A DNA stretch of 64,000 bases, taken from assembly GCF_016654115.1 (NCBI RefSeq), contig NZ_JAEQAZ010000010.1:28736-92735 (forward strand). Direction: 5' to 3'. The notes below the pieces were generated by a model that was given only the letters and a program-made list of their open reading frames with translations, did not search any database and had not been told where the DNA came from. Source of the DNA: Streptomyces sp. MBT53. GTDB lineage: Bacteria > Actinomycetota > Actinomycetes > Streptomycetales > Streptomycetaceae. The first letter of the stretch is position 1. The number at the start of each line of letters is the position of its first letter. Below are positions 51,199 through 59,451 of the stretch, in pieces. The position numbers and the translations under genes are program-made.

Positions 51199-52596
51199 AT
51201 GACGGAAATTCTTGTGCAGGTGGGTTCGGAGGAGCAGGTTCCTCCCGTGACCAGGGTGGTGGAGCATCCGGCATGGCCCGTGCTCAAGGATGCCGTGGAG
51301 CGGATCCGGCCATGGCAGACCAAGGACGGGTCGATCGACTTCGCGGCCGAGGGCGCCCCGGACCGCGCGGAGGTCGAGTTCGCCGTACGCCGGGTGACGG
51401 GTGCCGTCGAGGAGCTGTCCCCGCTGCTGCCGCACGATGCCGCGTATCACGCCGCTCTGGTCAGGGACCTGGGGCAGTGGGCAGCCGACGGCTTCCAGGT
51501 GCCCGACTTCCTCGACTCGCTGCTGGCCTTCCAGCCCGCCGCGAACCGCCGGGACGGACTCCAGCACCTGGTCGTCTTCCCGATGTACACGCAGAACGGC
51601 AACCCGGACCGCAACCTCGAAGCGGTCGTCCTGCGCATGGTCTGGCCCGACTGGCTGGCCGAGCTGGAGGCGACCCGCTACGACAACCCGCTGTTCTGCG
51701 GCATCACCTTCGAGGACTTCACGACCGGCTACGACACCAACTCGGCCGTGCTCTTCCCGGAGACCATCGCCGTGCGCCAGGCGCCGGAACGATTCTCCTG
51801 GGGTGGGATCTTCTGCGACCGCGAGGCCGCCCGCTTCCGCCGGGTCACCGAGGCCGCCGTGGAGATCCTCGGCATGCGACTGCCCGAGGACATCGCCACG
51901 ATGGTCGACGACCAGAAGCGCTGCGAGGAGGCCTTCGTCCTGTGGGACATGGTCCACGACCGCACCCACAGCCACGGCGACCTGCCCTTCGACCCGTTCA
52001 TGATCAAGCAGCGCCAGCCGTTCTGGATGTACGGCCTGGAGGAACTGCGCTGCGACCTCACCGCCTTCAAGGAGGCCGTGAAGCTGGAGGCCGACGGCGT
52101 CCCGCAGGCCCGTGACGTGCAGTACGCGGTCCTCTGCGACCGCATGTTCCGCTTCCCGGTCACGGGCGAGCGCGTCCGCAACTACGACGGACTCGGCGGC
52201 CAGCTCCTCTTCGCCTACCTCCACAAGCACGACGTCGTCCGCTGGACCGACAACAAGCTGCACATCGACTGGCAGCGCGCCCCCGAGGTCACCAACCAGC
52301 TGTGCGCCGAGATCGAGGATCTCTACCGCGCGGGCATCGACCGCCCCAAGCTCGTCCACTGGTTCAAGGCCTACGACCTGGTCGCCACCTACCTCGCCCC
52401 GCACCCCGGCTCCAAGTGGGCCAAGGGTCCCGACGCCCTGGACCTGAGCCAGCCGCCGCGGAAACTCGTGGATGACGTGCTTCCGGACGAGTTTCCGCTG
52501 AGCATGTTCTATGAGGCCCTCTCCAAGAAGCTCAAGAACGTGATCGCCTCGACCCGGGGCATCACGGCGGAGAGTGCCGAGCGGATCGCCGCGTGA
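51199..52596 (+). CDS. DUF6421-like protein
   Basis: 465 aa. No signal peptide or membrane segment. Conserved-looking features include HLVVFPMYTQNGNPDRNLEA, DNPLFCGITFEDFTTGYDTNSAVLFPET (quoted in part), WDMVHDRTHSHGDLPFDPF with three His and two Asp that could bind a metal, and VQYAVLCDRMFRFPV. From memory it matches the actinobacterial DUF6421 family; no known function. ATG at 51199 has GAGGAAG 5 nt upstream. First gene of a tight operon with an SDR and a threonine aldolase; its HxH and Asp residues suggest an enzyme acting in the same small-molecule route. Confidence 0.75.
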   Translation: MTEILVQVGSEEQVPPVTRVVEHPAWPVLKDAVERIRPWQTKDGSIDFAAEGAPDRAEVEFAVRRVTGAVEELSPLLPHDAAYHAALVRDLGQWAADGFQVPDFLDSLLAFQPAANRRDGLQHLVVFPMYTQNGNPDRNLEAVVLRMVWPDWLAELEATRYDNPLFCGITFEDFTTGYDTNSAVLFPETIAVRQAPERFSWGGIFCDREAARFRRVTEAAVEILGMRLPEDIATMVDDQKRCEEAFVLWDMVHDRTHSHGDLPFDPFMIKQRQPFWMYGLEELRCDLTAFKEAVKLEADGVPQARDVQYAVLCDRMFRFPVTGERVRNYDGLGGQLLFAYLHKHDVVRWTDNKLHIDWQRAPEVTNQLCAEIEDLYRAGIDRPKLVHWFKAYDLVATYLAPHPGSKWAKGPDALDLSQPPRKLVDDVLPDEFPLSMFYEALSKKLKNVIASTRGITAESAERIAA

Positions 52597-52634
52597 GCGA
52601 CCGTACGACCGAAGTGGCTCAGGAGGCGAGGACC

Positions 52635-53381
52635 ATGGGGAACGGGGCGCTCAACGGCGCGGTGATCGCGGTGGCCGGAGCGGGCGGGCCGGCCGGCCAC
52701 GCCGTACTGCTGCGACTGGCGGAGGCGGGCGCGACCGTCGTCGGCTCGGACGCGCATCCCGAAAGGCTGGCGGAGGCCGTGGACGCGGCCCGCTACGCGC
52801 ACGGCGGCGCCACCGTCGTCGGCGACACCGTCGACCTGCTCGACCCGCAGGCCACCCGCGACTGGGCCGCGCACATCGAGAAGGACTTCGGCCGCGTCGA
52901 CGGCCTCGTCCACCTCGTCGGCGGCTGGCGCGGCAGCGCCACCTTCACCGAGACCGACCTCGCCGACTGGGACCTGCTGGAGAAGCTGCTCATCCGCACC
53001 GTGCAGCACACCTCCCTGGCCTTCTACGACGGCCTGGAGCGCAGCGACCGCGGCCGTTACCTGCTGATCAGCGCGGCCGGCGCCAGCAAGCCCACGGCGG
53101 GGAACGCGGCCTACTCCGCGTCCAAGGCCGCCGCCGAGGCCTGGACCCTCGCCATGGCCGACGGCTACCGCAAGGCGGGGGGCGCGGACGGGCCCACCTC
53201 CGCCGCCGCCATCATGGTGGTGAAGGCACTGGTGCACGACGCGATGCGCGCCGAACGCCCCAACGCGAAGTTCGCGGGCTTCACCGACGTCAAGGACCTC
53301 GCCGAGGCCATCGCCGGCGTCTGGGACAAGCCCGCCGCCGAAGTGAACGGAAACCGTCTGTGGCTGACCGAGAAGCCGTGA
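52635..53381 (+). CDS. Short-chain dehydrogenase/reductase (SDR)
   Basis: 248 aa. Rossmann dinucleotide motif GAGGPAGHAVLLRLAEAG (atypical G-x-G-G spacing), VHLVGGWRGS and the catalytic YSASKAA (Tyr-x3-Lys), with Ser in LLISAAGA. NAD(P)-dependent oxidoreductase of unknown substrate. ATG at 52635 is preferred for GGAGG 8 nt upstream; a GTG at 52593 overlapping the DUF6421 stop (GTGA) is the alternative and would add 14 residues. Its TGA overlaps the GTG of the aldolase gene. Confidence 0.85.
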   Translation: MGNGALNGAVIAVAGAGGPAGHAVLLRLAEAGATVVGSDAHPERLAEAVDAARYAHGGATVVGDTVDLLDPQATRDWAAHIEKDFGRVDGLVHLVGGWRGSATFTETDLADWDLLEKLLIRTVQHTSLAFYDGLERSDRGRYLLISAAGASKPTAGNAAYSASKAAAEAWTLAMADGYRKAGGADGPTSAAAIMVVKALVHDAMRAERPNAKFAGFTDVKDLAEAIAGVWDKPAAEVNGNRLWLTEKP

Positions 53382-54448
53382 ACCCTCCGAAGACCGACGC
53401 ACGGCGCCACCACGACCCGGAGATCCGCGGCTTCGCCAGCGACAACTACGCCGGCGCCCACCCCGAGGTGCTCGCCGCCCTCGCCCTTGCCAACGGCGGC
53501 CACCAGGTCGCCTACGGAGAGGACGACTACACCGACCACCTCCAGGGCATCATCCGCAGCCACTTCGGCGCCACGGCCGAGGCCTTCCCGGTCTTCAACG
53601 GCACCGGCGCCAACGTCGTGGCACTCCAGGCGGTCACCGACCGCTGGGGCGCGGTGATCTGCGCCGAGAGCGCCCACATCAACGTCGACGAGGGCGGCGC
53701 CCCCGAACGCATGGGCGGACTGAAGCTGCTCACGGTGCCCACGCCCGACGGCAAGCTCACGCCCGAACTGATCGACCGGCAGGCGTTCGGCTGGGACGAC
53801 GAGCACCGGGCGATGCCGCAGGTCGTCTCGATCACCCAGAGCACCGAACTCGGCACCCTCTACACGCCCGACGAGATCCGCGCGATCTGCGACCACGCCC
53901 ACGCGCGTGGCATGAAGGTCCACCTCGACGGCTCCCGGATAGCCAACGCGGCGGCCTCGTTGGACGTCCCCATGCGGACGTTCACCAACGCGGTCGGCGT
54001 CGACATCCTCTCCCTGGGCGGGACGAAGAACGGCGCGATCTTCGGCGAGGCGGTCGTGGTGATCAACCAGGACGCCGTCAGTCATATGAAGCACCTGCGC
54101 AAGCTGTCCATGCAGCTGGCCTCCAAGATGCGCTTCGTCTCTGTGCAGTTGGAGGCGTTGCTCGCCAAGGATCTTTGGCTGCGCAACGCCCGCCATGCCA
54201 ACGAGATGGCCCAGCGTCTCGCCGAGGGCGTCCGCGCGGTGCACGGTGTGGAGATCCTCTACCCGGTGCAGGCCAACGGAGTCTTCGCCCGTCTCCCGCA
54301 CGACGTGAGCACGCGCCTTCAGGAGCGCTTCCGGTTCTACTTCTGGGACGAGGCGGCCGGTGACGTCCGCTGGATGTGCGGCTTCGACACGACCGAGGAC
54401 GACGTGGACGCGTTCGTGGCGGCGCTCAAGGAGGAGATGGCGCGGTAG
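53378..54448 (+). CDS. Low-specificity L-threonine aldolase family (PLP enzyme)
   Basis: 356 aa. Beta-eliminating lyase / fold-type I PLP enzyme: FASDNYAGAHPEVLAAL at the start, YGEDDYTDHL, HLDGSRIANAAA and the PLP-lysine motif LSLGGTKNGA (Lys217). Cleaves L-threonine or L-allo-threonine to glycine and acetaldehyde, or a related beta-hydroxy amino acid. GTG at 53378 overlaps the SDR stop by 4 bp (GTGA). An SDR plus threonine aldolase in one coupled transcript suggests oxidation of a beta-hydroxy acid or amino acid chain. Confidence 0.88.
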   Translation: MNPPKTDARRHHDPEIRGFASDNYAGAHPEVLAALALANGGHQVAYGEDDYTDHLQGIIRSHFGATAEAFPVFNGTGANVVALQAVTDRWGAVICAESAHINVDEGGAPERMGGLKLLTVPTPDGKLTPELIDRQAFGWDDEHRAMPQVVSITQSTELGTLYTPDEIRAICDHAHARGMKVHLDGSRIANAAASLDVPMRTFTNAVGVDILSLGGTKNGAIFGEAVVVINQDAVSHMKHLRKLSMQLASKMRFVSVQLEALLAKDLWLRNARHANEMAQRLAEGVRAVHGVEILYPVQANGVFARLPHDVSTRLQERFRFYFWDEAAGDVRWMCGFDTTEDDVDAFVAALKEEMAR

Positions 54449-54496
54449 TCGACGCTCTCGCATTGATGCATAGGTATGCGGTCGCCTGAAAAGTCA

Positions 54497-54526
54497 TTGA
54501 CTCTCGGGTGATCGCTTTCCTATGCT
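54497..54526 (+). promoter_or_regulatory. Strong SigA-type promoter, leaderless start
   Basis: TTGACT (54497-54502), 18-bp spacer, TATGCT (54521-54526); the ATG at 54535 begins 8 nt later with no ribosome-binding site. The transcript should begin at or within a base or two of the start codon. Confidence 0.6.
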
Positions 54527-54534
54527 CTCCATCC

Positions 54535-55107
54535 ATGGAGCTGATCCAGAACACCCCCGACCTGTCCGCCTACTTGGCAGCTGACGAGGTCATCGACCAC
54601 GACCATCCTCTCGTCCGGGAGACTGCCGCGCGTCTCGCCGCGGGTGCGGCGGACTCGTATGGCTATGCACGGCTGGCCTTCGAGTTCGTGCGGGACGAGA
54701 TTCCCCACTCGCAGGACGTCGGCGATCCGCGCGTCACCTGGCGGGCCTCCGACGTCCTGGAGCAGGGCACCGGGATCTGCTACGCCAAGGCGCACGCGCT
54801 GGCCGCGCTGCTGCGGGCCGAGGACATCCCTACGGCGCTCTGCTACCAGAAGTTCGACGTGGTGCACGGGCTGGTCGCCGTGCGGTTCAACGGGGCCTGG
54901 CACCGGCAGGATCCCCGCGGCAACAAGCCGGGAGTGGACGCGCAGTTCTCCCTCGACGGTGAGCGGCTGGCCTTCGTACCCGATCCGGAGTTCAATGAGC
55001 TGGACTACCCGGTCCTGTACGCTGAACCGCACCCGGTCGTCCTGAGCGCCCTGAAGGCCGCCCCCGACCGGCCGCACCTGTGGCAGACACTCCCGACCGC
55101 ACTCTGA
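54535..55107 (+). CDS. Transglutaminase-like cysteine protease-fold protein
   Basis: 190 aa. Transglutaminase-like triad: Cys in GTGICYAKAHALAALLRAEDIP (quoted in part), His in VVHGLVAV and Asp in RQDPRGNK. No signal, so intracellular; this group includes peptidases and amidases rather than cross-linking enzymes. ATG at 54535 lies just behind a consensus promoter and lacks a Shine-Dalgarno, so the mRNA is probably leaderless. The B3/B4-domain gene starts 9 bp downstream. Confidence 0.83.
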   Translation: MELIQNTPDLSAYLAADEVIDHDHPLVRETAARLAAGAADSYGYARLAFEFVRDEIPHSQDVGDPRVTWRASDVLEQGTGICYAKAHALAALLRAEDIPTALCYQKFDVVHGLVAVRFNGAWHRQDPRGNKPGVDAQFSLDGERLAFVPDPEFNELDYPVLYAEPHPVVLSALKAAPDRPHLWQTLPTAL

Positions 55108-55115
55108 GGCACCTC

Positions 55116-55808
55116 ATGACGCTCACCCTGACCGTGACCGACGAAGTCCGCGCCCTCGCACCCGGCTTCACGCATGTCGTGATCGAGGCGGACGGACTAT
55201 TCAACGGGCCCAGCACCGAAGCGAGTTCGGCGCTCCTCGACGACGCGGCCCGCAGGCTGGCCGTACGGCTGGACGGTCGCGCCCCGCACGAGGACCCGCA
55301 CATGGCGGCCTGGCGCGAGGTGTACACGGCGTTCGGGTCGAAGCCGTCGCGCACCCGCAACTCGGCCGAGGCGCTGGCCAAGAGGGCACTCACGGACGCG
55401 GGACTGCCCCGGATCAATGTGCTGGTCGACCTCTACAACGCCATCAGTGTCGCGTACTTGATCCCCGTGGGTGGTGAGGACGTCGACCGGATCCAGGGCG
55501 GCATGACCCTCCAACGGGCCACCGGGGGCGAGGAGTTCGTGACCGTCGCGGGCGGCGAGGAGGTCGTCGAACACCCCGACGCGGGCGAGGTGGTGTGGAC
55601 CGACGCGGTCGGAGTCACCTGCCGCCGCTGGAACTGGCGGCAGGGGCCGCGCACCAGGCTCACGGAGGAATCGACGTCCGCCGTCTTCCTGTTGGAGAGT
55701 CTGGCGCCGATGCCCGTCGCCGAGGTCGAGCGGGCGGGGGCCGAACTCGCCGAACTGCTGCAGAAGTTCAGCCCCGGGGCGCGGATCACCGTCCACGCCC
55801 CGGCGTGA
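55116..55808 (+). CDS. B3/B4 tRNA-editing-domain protein
   Basis: 230 aa. Free-standing B3/B4 domain as found in the Phe-tRNA synthetase beta subunit: WREVYTAFGSKPSRTRNSAEAL, LPRINVLVDLYNAISVAYLIPVGGEDVDRI (quoted in part) and TRLTEESTSAVFLLE. Such proteins may edit mischarged tRNA or bind amino acids. ATG at 55116 with GAGG 7 nt upstream, 9 bp after the transglutaminase-like gene, likely cotranscribed. Convergent with PlsC, 4 bp between genes. Confidence 0.85.
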   Translation: MTLTLTVTDEVRALAPGFTHVVIEADGLFNGPSTEASSALLDDAARRLAVRLDGRAPHEDPHMAAWREVYTAFGSKPSRTRNSAEALAKRALTDAGLPRINVLVDLYNAISVAYLIPVGGEDVDRIQGGMTLQRATGGEEFVTVAGGEEVVEHPDAGEVVWTDAVGVTCRRWNWRQGPRTRLTEESTSAVFLLESLAPMPVAEVERAGAELAELLQKFSPGARITVHAPA

Positions 55809-55812
55809 CGAT

Positions 55813-56541
55813 TCAGCGAGCCTCGGCCGCCTTGACCTCTTCGGCGGTGGGTGCGGTGCCGCCGAGATGGGCCGGCATCCACCAGGTGTCGTCCGGACCC
55901 TTGGGGCGCACCGGATAGGCGCGCTGGGCGGCCTCGAGGAGCTCCTGGACGCGCTCGCGCACCCGACGGGTGATCGCGCCCGCGTACTGGTCCTGCGGGG
56001 CCTCCAGCGGCTCGCCGACCCGGATGGTGATCGGGGTGTGGCTGCGCTTGAAGTTCTTCGGGTGGCCCTTGGTCCACAGCCGCTGCGTGCCCCACAGGGC
56101 CATCGGGATCAGCGGGACGCCGGCCTCCTGGGCCATGCGCGCGGCACCGGACTTGAAGCTCTTCAGCGTGAAGGACTGCGAGATCGTCGCCTCGGGGAAG
56201 ACGCCGACGATCTCACCGGACCGCAGCGACTCCAGCGCGTGCTGGTAGGCGGTCTCGCCCTGCTTGCGGTCCACCGGGATGTGCTTCATGCCGCGCATCA
56301 GCGGACCGGAGATCTTGTGCCGGAACACCGACTCCTTCGCCATGAAGCGCACCAGGCGCTTCTGCGGCAGGGCGGCCAGGCCGTCGAAGATGAAGTCCAG
56401 GTAGCTGATGTGGTTGCTGACCAGCACAGCGCCGCCCGAGCGCGGAATGTTCTCCGATCCCTTGAGGTCGATCTTGAGGTCCCAGACCTTGAACAACGTT
56501 TGGGCGAGACCGACGACGGGGCGGTAGACAAGCTCAGCCAT
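55813..56541 (-). CDS. 1-acylglycerol-3-phosphate acyltransferase (PlsC family)
   Basis: 242 aa. Acyltransferase motifs: NHISYLDF (H-x4-D, His44/Asp49), GVFPEATISQS (FPEG-type substrate motif, here FPEA) and VPLIPMALWG. Transfers an acyl chain to lysophosphatidic acid in phospholipid synthesis at the membrane. ATG at 56541. A 22-bp palindrome (56589-56610) upstream looks like a TetR-type lipid-regulator operator. Confidence 0.9.
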   Translation of the reverse strand: MAELVYRPVVGLAQTLFKVWDLKIDLKGSENIPRSGGAVLVSNHISYLDFIFDGLAALPQKRLVRFMAKESVFRHKISGPLMRGMKHIPVDRKQGETAYQHALESLRSGEIVGVFPEATISQSFTLKSFKSGAARMAQEAGVPLIPMALWGTQRLWTKGHPKNFKRSHTPITIRVGEPLEAPQDQYAGAITRRVRERVQELLEAAQRAYPVRPKGPDDTWWMPAHLGGTAPTAEEVKAAEAR

Positions 56542-56588
56542 GGACGGGGTGGACCCTTCTCTCTGCCTGAAGGGGTTCTCCGGGCGGG

Positions 56589-56610
56589 AAAGTTACGCAG
56601 CCGTAGGTTT
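56589..56610. promoter_or_regulatory. TetR-type operator upstream of plsC-like gene
   Basis: AAAGTTACG-CAGC-CGTAGGTTT: 9-bp arms matching at 7 of 9 positions around CAGC. The TACG-N4-CGTA core recalls operators in front of fatty-acid desaturase and related lipid genes in Actinobacteria; this comparison is from memory. Confidence 0.45.
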
Positions 56611-56726
56611 ACGGCATTGCGCAGATCGTGCCCGAAGAACGAACGACTGGCCAGTCCTCGTGCCGGAGAACGGCGAGATCCTCGTCACGTCCATCACTTG
56701 ATCCACCTCGGACTTTTAAATTTCCT

Positions 56727-57143
56727 TTACTCTGCGCGAACCGTCACCCGGCGTACGAGCAGGTACATCTCGCACCCCAAGCAGTACCCGAACGCGGCAT
56801 TGAGGAACGCGGCGGCGAGCGCGGCACCGGTCGCCGCGAGCCCCAGCCAGGTCGGTCCCAGGCCGAAACCGACCAGACCCACCCCGGCGAAGACCAGCCC
56901 GACCGCCTGCGCGAACCGCGGCGGCTCCGGCGACTCGAACTCGGTCGGCGGCCCGATCCGCGGCCGTACGGCCTTCCGGAACAGCCAGCCGTACGGTGAG
57001 CGGCCCACGCCGCCCGCCGCGCCCAGCGCGAACGCCAGGGTCTGCCAGGCCAGCAGCCAGAAGCTGCCGGTGACCAGCACGACCGCCAGTACCGCGGTCG
57101 TCAGGGCCGCCCCGAAGCGCGGCCCTCTCACATCGATGTCCAT
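56727..57143 (-). CDS. DUF4395 membrane protein
   Basis: 138 aa. Four membrane segments (about 10-28, 30-46, 80-98 and 100-120), and a CLGC motif near the C-terminus (FGYCLGCEMYLLVRR). DUF4395 proteins often sit beside thioredoxins; the Cys pair suggests membrane thiol exchange. ATG at 57143 (MDIDVRGPRF) with AGG about 8 nt upstream. Divergent from the thioredoxin-like gene across 75 bp. Confidence 0.85.
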   Translation of the reverse strand: MDIDVRGPRFGAALTTAVLAVVLVTGSFWLLAWQTLAFALGAAGGVGRSPYGWLFRKAVRPRIGPPTEFESPEPPRFAQAVGLVFAGVGLVGFGLGPTWLGLAATGAALAAAFLNAAFGYCLGCEMYLLVRRVTVRAE

Positions 57144-57218
57144 GAACCTAGGATTCCGCAGCGGAAACGATTCGTAGTGCTGGGAATCTTTGCAGTCTCG
57201 TGAACGCTGGAGCAGGGG

Positions 57219-57632
57219 ATGACCGGACTCGTGGTGTGCGTGGCGGTGCTCGCGGTGGCGAGCGCCTACGGAGTGCTGCATCGGCGGCGGAGCGGGAGAG
57301 TGCGGGTGCGCGGGCGCGACGGCGGAAAACGGCTCGGCGCCACGGAGTTGGGCGGCGCCCTCGGTGAGAGGGCCACCCTGGTGCAGTTCTCCAGCGCCTT
57401 CTGCGCGCCCTGCCGGGCCACGCGCCGGGTGCTGGGCGAGGTGGCCGGCATGGTCCCCGGAGTGCGTCACATCGAGATCGACGCCGAGGACCATCTGGAC
57501 CTCGTGCGGGAACTCGACATCCTGAAGACCCCCACCGTGCTGGTGCTCGACGCGGACGGACGGGTCGTGCGGCGCGCCACCGGCCTCCCCCGCAAGGCGG
57601 ATGTCATCGCGGCCCTGGGGGAGGCGGTTTGA
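57219..57632 (+). CDS. Membrane-anchored thioredoxin-like protein
   Basis: 137 aa. An N-terminal hydrophobic helix (1-20), a basic linker, then a thioredoxin fold with SSAFCAPCRATRR (CxPC active site) and cis-Pro in LKTPTVLVLD. Likely reduces disulfides near the membrane, probably with the DUF4395 partner encoded divergently. ATG at 57219 with CAGGGG directly upstream. Confidence 0.88.
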   Translation: MTGLVVCVAVLAVASAYGVLHRRRSGRVRVRGRDGGKRLGATELGGALGERATLVQFSSAFCAPCRATRRVLGEVAGMVPGVRHIEIDAEDHLDLVRELDILKTPTVLVLDADGRVVRRATGLPRKADVIAALGEAV

Positions 57633-57715
57633 CGATCCGGGCGGAAGCGGTGAGTCATCTCCCATATGCCGGAACGTACTTGACTGTGCACACCACCTAT
57701 CGTCAGCCTGACTGT

Positions 57716-57796
57716 ATGCCTTCGGAACTCCTTCTTTTCGGGCGGGTGCACGTCGACCTCGCACGCACCGCGAGCGCGTGCTGTCCGGGCTGTTGA
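57716..57796 (+). CDS. Cys-rich leader peptide (uORF)
   Basis: 26 aa, too short for routine gene calling. Sequence ends ARTASACCPGC-stop after HVDL, matching the recurring Streptomyces 'putative leader peptide' pattern (VDLxRxxSAxC). In mycobacteria, Cys-rich uORFs of this kind attenuate downstream sulfur-related genes through ribosome stalling at Cys codons. It lies 44 nt before the flavin reductase ATG. The peptide is seen directly; its regulatory role is by analogy. Confidence 0.6.
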   Translation: MPSELLLFGRVHVDLARTASACCPGC

Positions 57797-57840
57797 GCAG
57801 CCACGGTCCCGCTCGTCGCCTCCCCAAGAAGGACAGCCCC

Positions 57841-58350
57841 ATGACGGCCACGCCCGATCTCGGCACCTCTCAGCTCGCCTCTCCCGATCTGCTGCGCTCC
57901 GTCTTCCGGCAGCACGCCGCCGGTGTGGCGGTGATCACCGCGCACGGTGAGACCGGTCCGGTCGGCTTCACCGCCACCTCCCTCAGCTCCGTCTCGGCCC
58001 AGCCCCCGATGCTGTCCTTCGGGATCAGCACAGGCGCGTCCAGCTGGCCCGCGATATCCGGGGCCGACCATGTCGGCGTGCACATACTCGGCGAGCACCA
58101 GGAGCAGTTGGCCGCCACCTTCGCCCGCAGCGGCGCCGACCGGTTCGGGGCGCCCACCGTCTGGCACGAGGGGCCCGAGGGCGTGCCGGTCCTCGACGGC
58201 GTGCTCGCCTGGCTGGTGTGCAGGGTCGTCGCGCGCGTGCCAGCAGGGGACCATCGCATCGTCATCGCCGAGGTCGTCCTCGGTGACCACGCGGGCTCCG
58301 GCCGCCCGCTCCTCTACCACCAGGGGCGCTTCAACGGCCTGCGTGACTGA
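57841..58350 (+). CDS. Flavin reductase (FMN-binding split barrel)
   Basis: 169 aa. Flavin reductase-like domain: VFRQHAAGVAVITAHGETGPVGFTATSLSSVSAQPP (quoted in part) gives the flavin-binding core, followed by PPMLSFGIS and GADHVGVHILGEHQ. Supplies reduced FMN/FAD to a monooxygenase. The Cys-rich leader upstream suggests a sulfur-assimilation role, such as partner of a sulfonate monooxygenase, but no such gene is adjacent. ATG at 57841 with AAGGA 8 nt upstream. Confidence 0.88.
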   Translation: MTATPDLGTSQLASPDLLRSVFRQHAAGVAVITAHGETGPVGFTATSLSSVSAQPPMLSFGISTGASSWPAISGADHVGVHILGEHQEQLAATFARSGADRFGAPTVWHEGPEGVPVLDGVLAWLVCRVVARVPAGDHRIVIAEVVLGDHAGSGRPLLYHQGRFNGLRD

Positions 58351-58427
58351 GGCCACTCCCGGTGGGTGACGGGCCACCCTGCGGAAGCGTCGAGTTCCGA
58401 TTACGCTGCGTTGCACAGGTCACAGTT

Positions 58428-58439
58428 CAAAGCGCTTGC
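58428..58439. promoter_or_regulatory. AAGCGCTT palindrome upstream of etfB
   Basis: CAAAGCGCTTGC; its reverse complement GCAAGCGCTTTG equals the pectin-side operator at 32310 (GCAAGCGCTTTC) in 11 of 12 bases. It lies 156 bp before etfB. It may be a TetR-type site for fatty-acid catabolism or a chance resemblance. Confidence 0.35.
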
Positions 58440-58594
58440 TTAGCGGGCATCTGCTGAGGGAGCGTAGTGCTGCGTACTGGCGAGTAATATTTCGCTCGGA
58501 GCACCGGCCGCCCGCACCGGGAACGGCCGTTCAAGGCGCCTATGCTGCCTGGAAGTAGGCAGCCGAAAAATGACGATGCAGTAGGAGAGCCGGC

Positions 58595-59383
58595 GTGAGC
58601 TTGAGGATCGTTGTCACTGTGAAGTACGTGCCCGACGCCACTGGCGACCGGCACTTCGCCGATGACCTGACCGTCGACCGGGACGACGTGGACGGTCTGC
58701 TCTCCGAGCTCGACGAGTACGCGGTCGAGCAGGCGCTGCAGATCTCCGAGAACTCGGACGACGACGTGGAGATCACCGTCCTGACGGTGGGCCCGGAGGA
58801 CGCCAAGGACGCCCTGCGCAAGGCGCTGTCCATGGGCGCCGACAAGGCGATCCACGTCGAGGACGACGATCTGCACGGCACCGACGTCATCGGCACCTCC
58901 CTGGTGCTGGCCAAGGCGATCGAGAAGGCCGGCTTCGACCTGGTCGTCTCCGGCATGGCCTCCACCGACGGCACCGCCGGTGTGATCCCCGCCCTGCTGG
59001 CCGAGCGCCTGGGCGTCCCCCAGGTCACGCTGCTCTCCGAGGTCTCCATCGAGGACGGCGTCGTCAAGGGCCGCCGGGACGGCGACAGCGCCTCCGAGCA
59101 GCTCGAGGCCTCCCTGCCGGCCGTCGTGTCCGTCACCGACCAGTCGGGCGAGGCGCGTTACCCGTCCTTCAAGGGCATCATGGCCGCCAAGAAGAAGCCG
59201 GTTCAGGCCTGGGACCTCTCCGACCTGGAGATCGACACCGACGAGGTCGGCCTCGAGGGCGCCTGGACCGCCGTCGACTCCGCGGCCCAGCGCCCCGCGC
59301 GCACCGCCGGCACGATCGTCAAGGACGAGGGCGAGGGCGGCAAGCAGCTCGCCGAGTTCCTCGCGGGCCAGAAGTTCATCTAG
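58595..59383 (+). CDS. etfB: Electron transfer flavoprotein beta subunit
   Basis: 262 aa. EtfB: VVTVKYVPDA at the start, DEYAVEQALQI, then LVVSGMASTDGTAGVIPALLAERLG and the signature segment PAVVSVTDQSGEARYPSFKGIMAAKKK (quoted in part). With EtfA it carries electrons from acyl-CoA dehydrogenases to the quinone pool. GTG at 58595. etfA starts 68 bp downstream. Long 5' region (244 bp) holds a palindrome at 58428-58439. Confidence 0.96.
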   Translation: MSLRIVVTVKYVPDATGDRHFADDLTVDRDDVDGLLSELDEYAVEQALQISENSDDDVEITVLTVGPEDAKDALRKALSMGADKAIHVEDDDLHGTDVIGTSLVLAKAIEKAGFDLVVSGMASTDGTAGVIPALLAERLGVPQVTLLSEVSIEDGVVKGRRDGDSASEQLEASLPAVVSVTDQSGEARYPSFKGIMAAKKKPVQAWDLSDLEIDTDEVGLEGAWTAVDSAAQRPARTAGTIVKDEGEGGKQLAEFLAGQKFI

Positions 59384-59451
59384 CCCCAAAGGCCACGGCC
59401 CAACTCGCTTATCGCCCCTCAGACTTCGCAAGCACGCAGGAGACCATTCCC

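Noticed and set aside
57182..57208. SigR-type promoter (GGGAAT-N18-GCT) before the thioredoxin-like gene
   Set aside because: The -35 half fits, but the -10 half has a mismatch and the start would fall only about 5 nt from the ATG, removing the ribosome-binding site.
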